Source: DATBSL01 sp964561785
Lineage (GTDB): Bacteria; Acidobacteriota; Vicinamibacteria; Fen-336
Length of the DNA stretch: 64,000 bases
NCBI GenBank assembly: GCA_964561785.1
Contig: CAZLRF010000004.1
Location: forward strand, 62,001-126,000
Direction: 5' to 3'
The notes beneath the pieces are model-generated. The model did no database searches. It worked only from the letters and a program-made list of their open reading frames with translations, and was not told the DNA's origin. A program made the position numbers and the translations under genes. Position 1 is the stretch's first letter, and the number at the start of each line of letters is the position of its first letter. This document shows positions 27,997 through 38,700 of this stretch, piece after piece.

Positions 27997-28854
27997 ATGG
28001 CGACTACGCGGCGCGAGGCGATCCGGGCCGGGCTTCTGACCGCGGGGGCGATCGCCGCGGGGGCGCGCTCCCGCGCCGCGGGCCGCTTCCGCCTCGGCCT
28101 CGTCACCTACAACGTGGCGAAGGACTGGGACCTCGACACGCTGCTCCGCCTGTGCCGGGAGGCGGGCTTCGAGGGCGTCGAGTTCCGGACGACCCACGCC
28201 CACGGCGTCGAGCGGACGCTCGGGGCCGCCGAGCGCGAGGACGTCCGGAGAAAGTGCGCCGACGCCGGCCTCCTCCAGACCAGCCTCGGCACGGTCTGCG
28301 AGTTCCACTCGCCCGACCGCGCGGTCGTTCGGAAGAACGTGGAGGACTGCCGCGAGTGGGTCCTGCTGGCGAAGGACATCGGCGCCCGCGGCGTCAAGGT
28401 CCGGCCGAACGGCCTCCCCAAAGACGTCCCCGAGGAGAAGACGCTCGAGCAGATCGGCCGGGCCCTCGCCGAGTGCGGCGCCTTCGCGAAGGACCACGGC
28501 GTCGAGATCTGGGTCGAGGTGCACGGGGACGGTACGAAAGTGCCCGCCCGGATGCGGCGGATCCTGGACGTCTGCTCCCACCCGAGCGTGGGCATCACGT
28601 GGAACTCGAACGACACCGACGTCGAGGACGGAAGCGTCGCGAGGTCGTTCGCCCTGCTCCGCCCCGACATCCGCTGCTGCCACATCACCGACCTGCGGAG
28701 CGACTACCCCTGGCGCGAGCTGTTCGCGCTTCTCGCCTCCTCGGGCTTCGACGGCTTCACGCTGTGCGAGTTCCCGCAGCCCGTGGCGGTCGCCGACGGG
28801 GCCGGGTGGCTGCGCGACTACCGGGACCGCTGGGTCGCCCTGCAGCGAGGCTGA
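27997..28854 (+). CDS. Exported sugar phosphate isomerase/epimerase-like TIM-barrel protein
   Basis: Xylose-isomerase-like (AP endonuclease 2 family) TIM barrel of 285 residues behind a probable Tat signal (TTRREAIRAGLLTAGAIAAGA, residues 3-23). Barrel motifs include FRLGLVTYNVAKDWDLDTLL, GFEGVEFRTTHAHG, KDHGVEIWVEVHGDG, VGITWNSNDTD and CCHITDL, with Glu/Asp/His suited to a divalent metal. Such exported members are common in Acidobacteriota and Planctomycetes, and their substrates are mostly unknown. GAGGAGGGA ribosome site. A TACGAT -10-like box lies 22 nt before the ATG. Confidence 0.78.
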   Translation: MATTRREAIRAGLLTAGAIAAGARSRAAGRFRLGLVTYNVAKDWDLDTLLRLCREAGFEGVEFRTTHAHGVERTLGAAEREDVRRKCADAGLLQTSLGTVCEFHSPDRAVVRKNVEDCREWVLLAKDIGARGVKVRPNGLPKDVPEEKTLEQIGRALAECGAFAKDHGVEIWVEVHGDGTKVPARMRRILDVCSHPSVGITWNSNDTDVEDGSVARSFALLRPDIRCCHITDLRSDYPWRELFALLASSGFDGFTLCEFPQPVAVADGAGWLRDYRDRWVALQRG

Positions 28855-29058
28855 CCGGGACGGGCGCTCGAGGCGAGTGGTCTTTCCACCGGCCTACCGC
28901 CGCCGGAGATGTGCAAAGCCACCACAACGGCCCAGGGTATCGCGAAACTTCGTGTTTTCGTACACATAAAAGTCTATTTTTCAATATGATACATCGAATC
29001 GATTTGGGGATCCAAACTCTGGTAACGGGCCGTCACTCGACCCTTAGGAATTTTCGTC
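28855..29058. other. Intergenic, AT-richer than its surroundings; no gene seen
   Basis: About 200 nt between the TIM-barrel gene and the operator of the TonB receptor. From about 28925 it is markedly AT-rich (runs such as TATTTTTCAATATGATACATCG) compared with the rest of the window. No coding frame with sensible composition is present. It may be an upstream activating region or a remnant of a mobile element. Confidence 0.5.
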
Positions 29059-29069
29059 TGGTCAGACCA
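29059..29069. promoter_or_regulatory. Putative FadR-type operator TGGTCAGACCA
   Basis: Perfect palindrome apart from the central base. It lies 6 nt upstream of the -35 box of the TonB-receptor promoter. It matches the sites at 17655-17665 and 17472-17482 in the uronate divergon. Confidence 0.55.
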
Positions 29070-29075
29070 CAGCTC

Positions 29076-29105
29076 TTGACACACGTCTGCAACTTTTTGT
29101 ATCTT
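29076..29105 (+). promoter_or_regulatory. Putative promoter (TTGACA-N18-TATCTT)
   Basis: TTGACA at 29076-29081 and TATCTT at 29100-29105, spaced 18 nt. The TonB-receptor ATG is 61 nt downstream of the -10, preceded by CTGGAGGA. Confidence 0.55.
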
Positions 29106-29166
29106 CACGCTCCGTAAGTGACCGGTGCCGAGCTCATCGGCCCGATCAAAACCCCTGGAGGAACCC

Positions 29167-32100
29167 ATGGCGCATGACACGCGCGCAGGCACCCGCGGGC
29201 CTGTGCGGATCGTCGTCTCCTGCCTCGCCGTCGTCCTCGCGCTGTCGGGCGTGGCCTCGGCGCAGGCCGTGAGAGGCACCCTGCTCGGCAACATCACCGA
29301 CACCTCGGGCGCCGCCGTGCCCGGCGTGACCGTGACCGCCACCGAGACCCGCACGAACGTCTCGCGTACGGCGGTCACGAACCAGAACGGCAACTTCGTC
29401 TTCGCGAACATGCAGGACGGCGTCTACCGCGTAGAGACCGAGCTCACCGGCTTCAAGCGGTTCTCCCGCGACGGCGTCGAGGTGAAGGTCAACTCCACCG
29501 TCCGCGTGGACGTCGTCCTCGAGGTCGGCGCCATGACCGAGACGGTCGAGGTGGTCCAGGAGACCCCCGTCCTCCAGACGGACCGCGCCGACACCGGCCG
29601 CACGATCGAGGGCCGGCTGGTGCAGGAGATGCCGCTCGGGCAGGGCCGCAACTTCCAGGGCCTGTGGGCGACCGTGCCGGGCACCGTCACCCTGAGCCGC
29701 CCGCACTCGCAGTTCTTCAACCCGCAGGACTCGCAGGAGACGAAGTTCAACGGCCAGTCGCGCCTCTCGAACAACGTCCAGGTCGACGGCCTCGACAACA
29801 ACCACAAGACCGGCCTGCTGACCGTGCTCATCCCCTCCGCGGAGTCGATCGACTCCGTCAACGTCACCACCTCCAACTTCGACGCCGAGTTCGGCCGCGC
29901 GGGCGGGTCCGTGACCACCGTGGTCATGAAGTCCGGAACGAACCAGCTCAAGGGCAGCGTGTTCGGCTTCTTCAACACCGAATCGACCCAGGCCCGCAAC
30001 TCCTTCGCCTCGGCGAACTCGGTCAAGCCGGAGACGAAGTACCAGCAGTTCGGGGCCACCCTCGGCGGGCCGATCCTCAAGGACAAGCTCTTCTTCTTCG
30101 CCGACTACCAGCACCAGGTGGACAACCTCGGCCAGCTGCGCCGCGTGGTGATCCCGCCCTCCGAGTGGCGGAACGGCGACTTCTCGTCCGCATCCACGAT
30201 CATCTACGACCCCGCCACCGGCAACCCCGACGGGACCGGCCGCCAGCCGTTCCCCGGCAACGTCATCCCCCCGAGCCGCATCAGCCCGGTGGCGCAGGCC
30301 ATCCTCGCCCAGATCCCCCAGCCCAACATCCCCGGCGCCGCCTTCGGGCAGGTCAACTACGAGCTGGCGAGCAGCGAGCGGGAGAAGACGACCGACCAGT
30401 TCAACGTCAAGCTGAACTACAACCCGAGCGTCAACGACCAGCTCTCGCTGCGCTTCAGCTTCCAGCGGCCGGAGATCTTCGTGCCCGGCACGTTCGGCGA
30501 GCTCGGCGGCGCCGGCGCGGACTTCGCGGGCACCGGCTACCAGAACACCTACTCCACGGCGGCGACCTGGACGCGGACCCTCAGCTCGAACCTCATCATG
30601 GAGTGGCGCGCGGGCTTCATGAAGTACCACAACGAGGCGCTCTCCTCGGGCCAGGGGCTGAACAGCTCGACCGAGGTCGGGATTCCGGGCGCGAACTACG
30701 ACGAGTTCTCGAGCGGGATCAGCCGGATCAGCATCCAGAACGGCTTCACCGTCCCTCTCGTGGGCTTCTCGAACTCGCTGCCGTGGGACCGCGGCGAGGA
30801 GACGGTCAGCGTCGTGGGCATGCTCACCAAGCTCACCGGCAACCACACGATCAAGGTGGGCACCGAGGTCCGCCACAACGAGGACTTCCTCCTCCAGATC
30901 CAGGACGCGGGCGGCGTGCGCGGCGAGTTCCAGTTCAACGGCGCCCGGACCTCGATCCCCAGCGACTCCCGGGCGACCAGCGGGATCGCGAACGCCTTCG
31001 CGGCATTCCTCCTCGACGCCCCGTCGCTCGTCCAGCGCGACATCAAGGCCCTCGACCGGCCGGGCACGAAGCACTGGGCGGTCTTCGCGTTCGTCCAGGA
31101 CAAGTGGCAGGTGAACAGCAAGCTGACCGTCGACCTCGGCCTGCGCTGGGAGTACTACACGCCGCTCGTCGGGATCGAGGACCAGGGCGGCCTCTCGAAC
31201 TACGACCCCACGAACAACACCGTGCGGGTGGCCGGCTACGGGGACGTTCCCCAGAACATCGGGGTCGAGAGCACGTGGACGAACTTCGCCCCGCGGCTCG
31301 GGGTGTCCTACCGCTTCGACGAGAAGACGGTCTTCCGGGCGGGCTTCGGCACCACGATCATCCCGTTCCCCGACAACCGCTACGCGTACAACTTCCCGGT
31401 CAAGCAGACCGAGCAGTTCAACGCGCCGAACGGCTTCGCCCCCGCGGGGAGCATGGCCGCGGGCTTCGGGCCGCCCACCTTCTTCCCGATCCCGTCGAGC
31501 GGCATCGTGGACGCGAGCATTCCCCAGCTGCGCAACGCGCAGCTGTTCTACGTGCCCTCCGACCTGCGGGAGGCGAAGCTGCACTCCTGGAACGTGGCCT
31601 TCCAGCGGCAGCTCCCGTGGAACCTCGTCGGCGAGGTCGCCTACGTCGGCAACGTCGGCAAGGGGATCACGGTGACGGACTGGAACATCAACGCCGGACA
31701 GGTGCTCGGCGCCGACAACGCGGGGCGGCCCTTCTTCCAGCTCTACGGTCGGACGGCGAACGTGCAGTCCTGGTTCCGGGGCGACACGAACTACCACTCG
31801 CTGCAGGCCAAGCTCGACCGGCGCTTCCGGAACGGCTTCCTGCTGACGACCTCGTACACCCTGAGCCGCGCGGAGAACTACACCGACGAGGCCGGCATCG
31901 CCACGCCGGCGGACGTCGAGCGCAGCTTCGGGCCGGCCGGCTTCGATCGCACCCACGTCCTCGCGGCGGCCTTCATCTGGGACCTGCCGTTCTTCAAGGG
32001 GGACAGAAGCGCCCTCGGCTGGATCCTCGGCGGCTGGCAGGTGAGCGGAATCTTCACCGCGTACTCCGGGACCCCGATCAACTTCACCGCGAGCGCGACG

Positions 32101-32477
32101 ACGCTCCGCGCGCCGGGCAACACCCAGTTCCCGAACGTGAACGGGGAGCCCGAGGTGTTCGGGGACATCGGTCCCGGCCAGCTCTACTTCGACACGTCGG
32201 TCTTCTCGGCGCCCGCCCAGGACACCTGGGGCAACATGACGCGCAACTCCTCGATCCGGGGTCCCGGCTTCTGGAACCTCGACGCCTCGCTCGTGAAGCG
32301 GCTCACCTTCGGCCAGAAGGTGAACGCCGAGCTGCGGGCGGACGCGTTCAACCTGACCAACACCCCGCACTTCAACAACCCGAACGGGAGCTTCGGCTCC
32401 GCGACGTTCGGGCAGGTCACGTCGTCGTTCGGCCAGCGGCTCGTCCGGTCCGGTTCGGCGTCCGGATCCTGTTCTAG
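29167..32477 (+). CDS. Oar/SusC-like TonB-dependent receptor with a 3' frameshift
   Basis: Large outer-membrane receptor typical of Acidobacteriota. Signal peptide to about residue 36 (CLAVVLALSGVASAQA), a carboxypeptidase-regulatory-like domain (GTLLGNITDTSGAAVPGVTV, YRVETELTGFKRF), a plug with QVDGLDNNHKTG, and a barrel of about 900 residues. The barrel should end in VRFGVRILF-stop at 32477. A tandem duplication of TCCGG (32444-32448 and 32449-32453) shifts the frame just before this, so the actual frame runs on to 32841 and loses the terminal phenylalanine signal. Either a recent mutation or an assembly error. The operator upstream suggests uronate control, so it may import an oligouronide. 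Confidence 0.85.
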
Positions 32478-32487
32478 CCGGTGCGGT

Positions 32488-32548
32488 CCCGGCCCGACGG
32501 GGCCGGGGATTCGAGAACGAAGGGGCGGCCGCGCGGCCGCCCCTTCGT
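32488..32548 (+). terminator. Two tandem hairpins, bidirectional terminator
   Basis: CCCGGCCC/GGGCCGGG with a GACG loop (32488-32507), then a perfect 32-nt palindrome at 32517-32548 (16-nt arm ACGAAGGGGCGGCCGC). They lie between the convergent TonB receptor and the small basic protein gene. No U-run. Confidence 0.65.
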
Positions 32549-32656
32549 CACGTGCGCGGGCCGACCGCGGGCCTGGCAGAGGGCGGAAGGCGCAGGGGCC
32601 AGCGGGGCTCCGCCCGCCGGGGGTCGACGGGGGAGGGCCGGCCGCGCGTCGCTTCG

Positions 32657-32863
32657 CTAGGAGGTCGGCTCGTCCTCGTCCCAGGGAAGCGGCTGGGGCC
32701 CGGGGACGATGCCGGCGATGTCGGGGTCGACGCCGTCCGCCGACGGGCCCCGCTGCTTCCTCTCCTCGGACCGCTGGGCGCGGCGCTCCGCCTTGGCGGC
32801 CTGCCGCTCCTTCTTCTGGGCCTCCCGGAGGCGCTTGTTGATCGAGGGTCTCGGTGCTGCCAC
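32657..32863 (-). CDS. Small charged protein of unknown function
   Basis: Protein of 68 residues starting at a GTG with GGAGAG about 11 nt upstream. The first half is strongly basic and probably helical (SINKRLREAQKKERQAAKAE). The second half is acidic and proline-rich, ending PWDEDEPTS. The composition suggests nucleic-acid binding, but no named family is recognised. Downstream of the MFS gene (75 nt gap) on the same strand. Confidence 0.55.
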   Translation of the reverse strand: MAAPRPSINKRLREAQKKERQAAKAERRAQRSEERKQRGPSADGVDPDIAGIVPGPQPLPWDEDEPTS

Positions 32864-32937
32864 GGGCCCATTCTCTCCGTTCCTGGCCGCGTTGTAAACG
32901 GTGGCGAGGCGCCCTCCGGCGCTCGTCCCGGGCCGCG

Positions 32938-34188
32938 CTAGGTCCCCGGGGTCTCCGGGCCCGAGCGGGGGAGGAGCGAGATGGCCACCGCGCCCAGGAC
33001 GGCGAGGGAGACGAGGAGGGCGAAGCCGGGGCCGTAGCTGCCCGAGCGGTCCCGCAGGGCGGCCACCCCCATCGGCACCACCGCCTCGGCGACGCCGTCC
33101 GCGGTGAGGACGATGCCCATGACCCGCCCCATGCGGCGCAGGCCGAACAGCTCGGCCGCCATGAGGGGGATGATCATGTAGTCGCCGCCGAGGCCCACCC
33201 CGAACACCAGCGCCGCCGCCCGCAGCGTGAGGGGCGAGGGGGCGAGCCAGAGGAGCGGGATCGCGCCGGCCACGATCAGGTAGACGAGCAGCATCACCCG
33301 CTTCTTGGACCAGCGGTCGGCCAGCCAGCCCATGAGCAGCCGGCCGGCGATCGACCCGACGAGGACGAGCGAGAGGAGCTCGGCCACGGCGCCCTGGGCC
33401 ATCCCGCGGTCCATGGCGAAGAAGAGCTTGAGGTTCTGCGTGGTCCCGCCCACCGCCCCGATCGAGGCCATGCTGCCGAGGGCGAGGAGGTAGAAGGCCG
33501 GCCGGCGGAGCACGGCGAGGATCGAGTCGCTCCCCGCCGCGCCGGGAAGCGGCGCGGCGGAGCCCGGGCCCCTCTCTTCCCCCTTCTCCCCGGGCGCCTC
33601 CGGCTCCCGCACGAGGAAGGCGAACGGGAAGGCAATCGCGATCATCAGGACGCCGAGGACCTGCAGCGCCGTCCGCCAGCCGAGGGCCTCGGTCAGGGCG
33701 TGGGCGAGGAGCGGAACGAGGGCGCCGCCCACGCCGATTCCGAGGTAGGCGATCCCCATGGCCTTGCCCCGGGCCGCGTCGAACCAGCGCGAGAGCATGA
33801 CCTGGTTGGGCAGCGGCCCCCCGGTCACGTACCCGAGGGCGTTCATCAGGTAGAACGTGTAGAAGGCGAGGAGGGTGGTGGTGGCTCCGAGGCCGATCGG
33901 GGCGAGGCCGGCGAGCAGGATGCCGAGGAGCATGAGCCGCCGCGGCCCGAAGCGGTCCACGACGACCCCCGCGAAGAAGCCGAACAGCGGCCCCACCACG
34001 AGCTTGGCGAAGGCGTTGCCCGACGTGACCTGGGCCCGGCTCCATCCGAGCTCCCTCACGAAGAAGTCGTAGAAGAAGGGAAGGCCGTAGAAGGCGAAGC
34101 CCACGATCGAGAACAGCGCGAAGAACGCGGTCGCGACGGCCAGCGCCTGGTGGCGGCGGCGGGTGGGGTCGCCCGTCGCGTCGCTCAT
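32938..34188 (-). CDS. MFS transporter (OFA/monocarboxylate-type)
   Basis: Inner-membrane major facilitator of 416 residues with about 12 segments. The N-terminal GFAFYGLPFFYDFFVRELGW and the sequence ALGYVTGGPLPNQVMLSRWF resemble oxalate/formate antiporter-like and monocarboxylate MFS proteins. VVVDRFGPRRLML is the conserved loop 2-3. A hydrophilic loop at about 200-225 separates the halves. It overlaps the old-yellow-enzyme gene as ATGA, so it may import that enzyme's substrate. Confidence 0.85.
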   Translation of the reverse strand: MSDATGDPTRRRHQALAVATAFFALFSIVGFAFYGLPFFYDFFVRELGWSRAQVTSGNAFAKLVVGPLFGFFAGVVVDRFGPRRLMLLGILLAGLAPIGLGATTTLLAFYTFYLMNALGYVTGGPLPNQVMLSRWFDAARGKAMGIAYLGIGVGGALVPLLAHALTEALGWRTALQVLGVLMIAIAFPFAFLVREPEAPGEKGEERGPGSAAPLPGAAGSDSILAVLRRPAFYLLALGSMASIGAVGGTTQNLKLFFAMDRGMAQGAVAELLSLVLVGSIAGRLLMGWLADRWSKKRVMLLVYLIVAGAIPLLWLAPSPLTLRAAALVFGVGLGGDYMIIPLMAAELFGLRRMGRVMGIVLTADGVAEAVVPMGVAALRDRSGSYGPGFALLVSLAVLGAVAISLLPRSGPETPGT

Positions 34189-35630
34189 GCCCGGAGGGCC
34201 TCCTTGATCTGCTTGAGCCGGGCGGCCTCGGGCCGCCCCGCGTAGAAGGGATCCAGAGGATAGCACCCCGAGGGCAGCCCCTTGCGGGGCGCGGTCGTGC
34301 AGTCGGAGAACGTGCGGCAGACCTTCCTGCGCTGCAGGGGGCGCCCGGCGAGGAGGTCCTTCGGCATCTCCGGGTACGAGAGGACCATGCGGCCCAGGCC
34401 CACGAAGTCGGCCCCGCCCTCGCGCACCACGCGCTCGGCCACGTTCGGCAGCCATTCCTGCAGGTAGCTGTAGGCGGAGCCCACGAGCACCATGTCGGGG
34501 AAGTCGCGCTTGAGGAGCGCGGTGGCCCGGATCTGCCGAGCGACCCCCGCGAGCGGGTCCTCCGGCGGGAGGTAGCCGTCGCTCGGGGGAAACAGGGCCG
34601 GCCGCTGGACGTGCGGGTTGTAGTAGGGGCTGCCCGCGCTGACGCAGGTCCAGCGGACACCGAGGTCGCGGAGGATCCGCAGGAACGCCCGGGCCTCCTC
34701 GAGCGCCTCGTCGATCCTCTCGTCGCGGAGGAGGCCGAAGGCCGAGGTGTAGCCAGAGGTCTCCCGCTCGGGCTCGCCGCGGCCGGACTCGCCCCTGCGG
34801 AACGGCACCGTGTCGAACGCCGAGAAGCGCACGCCGAGGCGCAGGCCGGGGACCTCGGCCCGGATGCCCGCGACGATCGTGCGCAGGAAGCGCGTCCGGT
34901 TCTCGAGGCTGCCCCCGTAGCGCCCCGGCCGGTCGTGCGCGGCGAGCAGCTCGTGGCCGAGGTAGCCGTGGCAGAGCTTGACGTCGACGAACTGGAAGCC
35001 CGCCCGGCGCGCGAGCGCCGCGGCCCGGACGAAGTCCTCGCACAGCCGATCGAGGTCCTCGTCGGTCGCCACGCGCACCCCGCCGGGGAAGCGGCGGTCG
35101 AGGACGGGGTGGGCGAACGCGACGAGCGGCTCGGGCCGGTCCCACGCGTCGGGGCGGCAGTAGCGGCCCGAGTGGGTGAGCTGCAGGCCCACCACGAGGT
35201 CGTTCGCGGCCCCCTTTCCGAAGCTCTCCTCGTGGGCGGTGACGAGGTCCTCGCGCAGGCGGGCGAGGTCCTCCCACGTCGAGGAGTCGACGACGAGCTG
35301 GCAGGGGTTCGCACGGCCGTCGCGGCGCACCGCCGCCGCCTCGCCGCCCCAGACGAGCTTGGCGCCGGAGCGGCCGAAGTTGCGCCAGCGGCGGCGGGTC
35401 AGCTCGGTCGGCCGGCCCTCGGCCGTCCCGTCCCAGCCTTCCATCGGCAGGACGCACCAGCGGTTGCCGGGTCGCAGCCCGTCGGCCTCGAGGGGTCGGG
35501 CGAGGGGCGAGTCGGAGGGGGCGGCGAGCGCGTCGTCGAAGGAGATCGGGAGGCCTCCCGCCTCGAGGTGGCGGCGGAAGTCCTCGGGGGAGCGGAGCGT
35601 CGCGACGCGGACGAAACCGGGATGGGACAT
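34185..35630 (-). CDS. Old yellow enzyme family NADH:flavin oxidoreductase
   Basis: FMN-dependent TIM-barrel oxidoreductase of 481 residues that reduces activated C=C bonds. Marks are NRWCVLPMEGWDGTAEGRPT at the start of the barrel, QLTHSGRY, KLCHGYLGHELL, RYGGSLENRTRFLRTIV and GADFVGLGRMVLSYPEMPKD. A Cys set near the C-terminus (CRTFSDC, then GLPSGC) recalls the Fe-S binding segment of 2,4-dienoyl-CoA reductase-type members, but the second flavin domain is absent. It forms a two-gene operon with the MFS transporter. Confidence 0.85.
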   Translation of the reverse strand: MSHPGFVRVATLRSPEDFRRHLEAGGLPISFDDALAAPSDSPLARPLEADGLRPGNRWCVLPMEGWDGTAEGRPTELTRRRWRNFGRSGAKLVWGGEAAAVRRDGRANPCQLVVDSSTWEDLARLREDLVTAHEESFGKGAANDLVVGLQLTHSGRYCRPDAWDRPEPLVAFAHPVLDRRFPGGVRVATDEDLDRLCEDFVRAAALARRAGFQFVDVKLCHGYLGHELLAAHDRPGRYGGSLENRTRFLRTIVAGIRAEVPGLRLGVRFSAFDTVPFRRGESGRGEPERETSGYTSAFGLLRDERIDEALEEARAFLRILRDLGVRWTCVSAGSPYYNPHVQRPALFPPSDGYLPPEDPLAGVARQIRATALLKRDFPDMVLVGSAYSYLQEWLPNVAERVVREGGADFVGLGRMVLSYPEMPKDLLAGRPLQRRKVCRTFSDCTTAPRKGLPSGCYPLDPFYAGRPEAARLKQIKEALRA

Positions 35631-35645
35631 GGGAAGAGGGGTCCC

Positions 35646-35730
35646 GCCCCGGGGAAACGGCCGGGGGCCGGCTTTCCCCGGGGCTTTCGAAGACCCGGGG
35701 GATCCGCGCTCGACGGGCGGATCCCCCGGG
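35646..35730 (-). terminator. Two tandem hairpins after the TonB-receptor gene
   Basis: First hairpin for minus-strand transcripts: CCCGGGGGATCCG (35694-35706) pairs with 35718-35730, 11-nt loop. The second is 12 bp, GCCCCGGGGAAA (35646-35657) with 35673-35684, with an inner CGGCC/GGCCG extension; its last run is U-poor. They separate the receptor from the old-yellow-enzyme operon on the same strand. Confidence 0.6.
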
Positions 35731-35734
35731 AGCG

Positions 35735-38700
35735 TCAGAAGATGAGCCGGATGCCGAGCTGGATGTTGCGCGGCTGGCCGGTGGTCGACGTGATCAGTCC
35801 GAAGGCCGAGGAGGCGAGGCTCGTCTGGGGGTTGCCCCAGTTCACCATGTTGAACGCGTTGAAGAAGTCGGCCTGGAGCTGGAGCTTGACGTCGTCGGTG
35901 ATCCCGAACTGCTTGCGCAGCGAGATGTCCCAGACGTGGTAGGCGGGCCCGCGGAACTGGCCGCGCTCGCTGTTGCCTCGCCGCCCTTCGGGGGCCGGGG
36001 CGAAGGCGTCACGGTTCAGCCACTGGACGGCCCCCGTCGTCGGGCTGATGCGCTCGTCGACGTAGGGGTCGCCGCCGAGGTAGTCGGCCCGCCGGCTGCC
36101 GATCGACGTGTTGCCGCTGATGGTGAGCGGGGCCCCGGTCTGGTAACGGGTGATCCCCGAGATCTCCCAGCCGCCGAGGATCCGGCCGGCGAGGCCGGCG
36201 TCGCCGCGGAAGAAGGGCAGGCGGTAGTTCCAGGTGGCGACGAAGATGTGCGTGCGATCGAAGTCGCTCGGCCCCCAGTTGAAGTCCTTGTTCTGGTAGT
36301 CCTCGGGGTTGTCCCCGTTGCCGCTGCCGTTGTCGTAGGCGCGCCCGAGCGTGTAGTTGAGCGTGAAGTTGAGGTCTCCGCGGCGCTTGCTGAGGAAGAG
36401 CTGGAGCGCGTGGTAGGAGGAGTCCGCGTCGCTGAGGCGCATGCGGATGGCCGAGTAGCCCTTGTAGGGCCGGAGGTAGTCGGTGCTGTAGCGCGGCCCG
36501 GCCGCGTTCGCCTCGAGGTCCTCGAACGACGGCTGGTTGATGTCGGGCTGGCGCAGGAGGTTCTGGCCGTCCGCGCCCACGTAGGCCACCTCGCCGAAGA
36601 GGCCCCACCACGGCAGCTCGCGCTGGACGCTCACGCTCCAGTTCCAGCTCCGGGGGATGCCGAGATCGGGGTCGAGCGAGTCGAGGCTGGACCACGGGGC
36701 GAGCGCCGGCACGGTGCCGCCGCCGGGGTTCGCGAGGTTGCCGTTCTGGTAGGTCGAGGACAGCGCGAAGGGCGGGTTGTTGGGCAGCGAGAAGTAGAGG
36801 TTGCCCTCGGGCCGGTCGTAGAACAGACCGATGCCTCCGCGCACGGCCGTGCGGCCGTCGCCGCCCGGGCTCCACGAAAAGCTGAACCGCGGCATGAAGA
36901 GGTGCTGGGGGCTGTAGATGCCCCGATCTTCGGCGATCGGGATTCCCTGGACCGCGGGGCTACCGGCGTTCGGAACGTTCTGCACCTGGTCCTCGGGCAC
37001 CTCACCAGGGCGGACGAGGCCGTTGTACCGGTTGCCGCTGCCCGGCACGATGGTGCCGTTGGTGTTCACGGTCACTGCCTGCGCCGGGTCGTACCGCCTC
37101 GGGTCGAAGCTGGTGAGGTTGTTGCCCTCGGTGTACGTCGGGTAGTGGTACGTGTAGCGCAGCCCCACCTCGACGCTGAAGTTCGACGAGAGGCGCCAGC
37201 CGTCCGTGACGAACGCCTCGACCTGGTGGAAGCGGAAGTAGCCGAGCGGGTCGAGCTGCGCCTCGGAGTAGCTGCGGAAGTTGCCGAGCAGCGCGTCGGC
37301 GAACGCGTTGCCGGTCGAGCGCGGGTTGCCCGAGGGGTTGAAGCTCACGTTCCCCGCGTACTGTGAGCGGCCGTTCTGCTTCTTGGTGTTGTAGACGTAG
37401 AGAAGCCCGCCCTTGACGGTGTGGTTCCCCTCGAGCCAGGTGAGGGTGTCGGTGAAGGCCCAGTCGCGCGTGGGCGAGACGAGGGCGCTCGAGGCGCTGT
37501 TCCAGCCCGCGAAGCCGCTCACTGCCATCACCGGGATCGAGTCCTCGTAGGTGCCGCCGGCGGGGTAGACCTGAGGGAAGGTGAAGCCGTACTTCGAGCG
37601 CGACCACGTGTCGCCCACGGGGTCGATCGTCTGCCCGTTGCCCGAGTAGTTGAACTTGAACTCGTTGAGCAGGGTGGGCTTGATCGTCCAGTTGTGGTTG
37701 AGCTGTACGTTGCGACCGGGGCGGTTGCGGTCCGTCGGCACGGTGGGGAGGTTGCCGCCGATGAAGGTCCCGTAGGGGTCGGTCAAGGTGTAGTGGTCGA
37801 GCATCAGGCGGGCGGTGAGCCGGTGGGCGGTGTTGATGTTGTAGTCGAGGCGCAGCATCTCCTGCCGCCAGCGGAAGGGGTTCTCCTGCTGGAAGAGCGC
37901 GTTGCTGGCGGTCGGGGTGTCGGTGTAGGACTTGGCGACCGACGCCATGTAGGCGTACACGTTGGCGATCGCCTGGCCGTCGGGGGTGATCCGGCCGGCC
38001 GGGATCACGTTGCCGGGGAACGGCTGCCCCGTGACCGGGTCGCGCAGCGGCGTCGTCAGGTGGCTGAAGTCGCCGCTTCGCATCGCGGTCGTGGGCAGGG
38101 TCTGGAGGGAGGGGTTGGTGAAGCGGTCGATCTGCTTCCACTCGACCCCGGCGAAGAAGAAGAGCTTGTCCTTGAGGATCGGCCCCCCGAGGGCGCCGCC
38201 GAAGTTGTTGTACTCGAGGTCGGCGCGGGGCACGTTGCGGGAGTTGTTGAAGTAGTTGTTGGCGTCGAGCCCCTCGTTGCGGTGGTAGCCGAAGACGCTG
38301 CCGTGCAGCTCGTTCGAGCCGGAGCGGGTGACCACGTTGACCGCCGCCCCCGAGTTGCGGCCGTACTCGGCCGAGAAGTTCGCGGTCTTGATCGAGACCT
38401 CCTCGATGAAGTCGACGCCGACGTTGCTGATCTGGCTGTTGTTGGAGCCCGAGTCCATGTTGAAGCCGCCGTCCACCGAGAGCAGGGTGGCGTTCGTGCG
38501 GCTCCCGTTGATCGAGGTGTTGATGCCGAGCCCGGTCATGATGTCGAGCGCGTTCGGGTTGAGGTCGGGGGCCCCGGGGATGAGGGTCGTCAGCTGCAGG
38601 TAGTTTCGGCCGTTCAGCGCCAGGCTCTGGACCTGCTGCCGGTCGACGGTGCGGGCGATCTCGCCGGACACGGTGTTGACCGTCTCGCTCTCGACCGAGA

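Noticed and set aside
29146..32370. Open frame of more than 1000 codons antisense to the TonB receptor
   Set aside because: Low-complexity Arg/Gly/Val/Asp-rich translation with no domain; the mirror image of a GC-rich gene with biased third positions.
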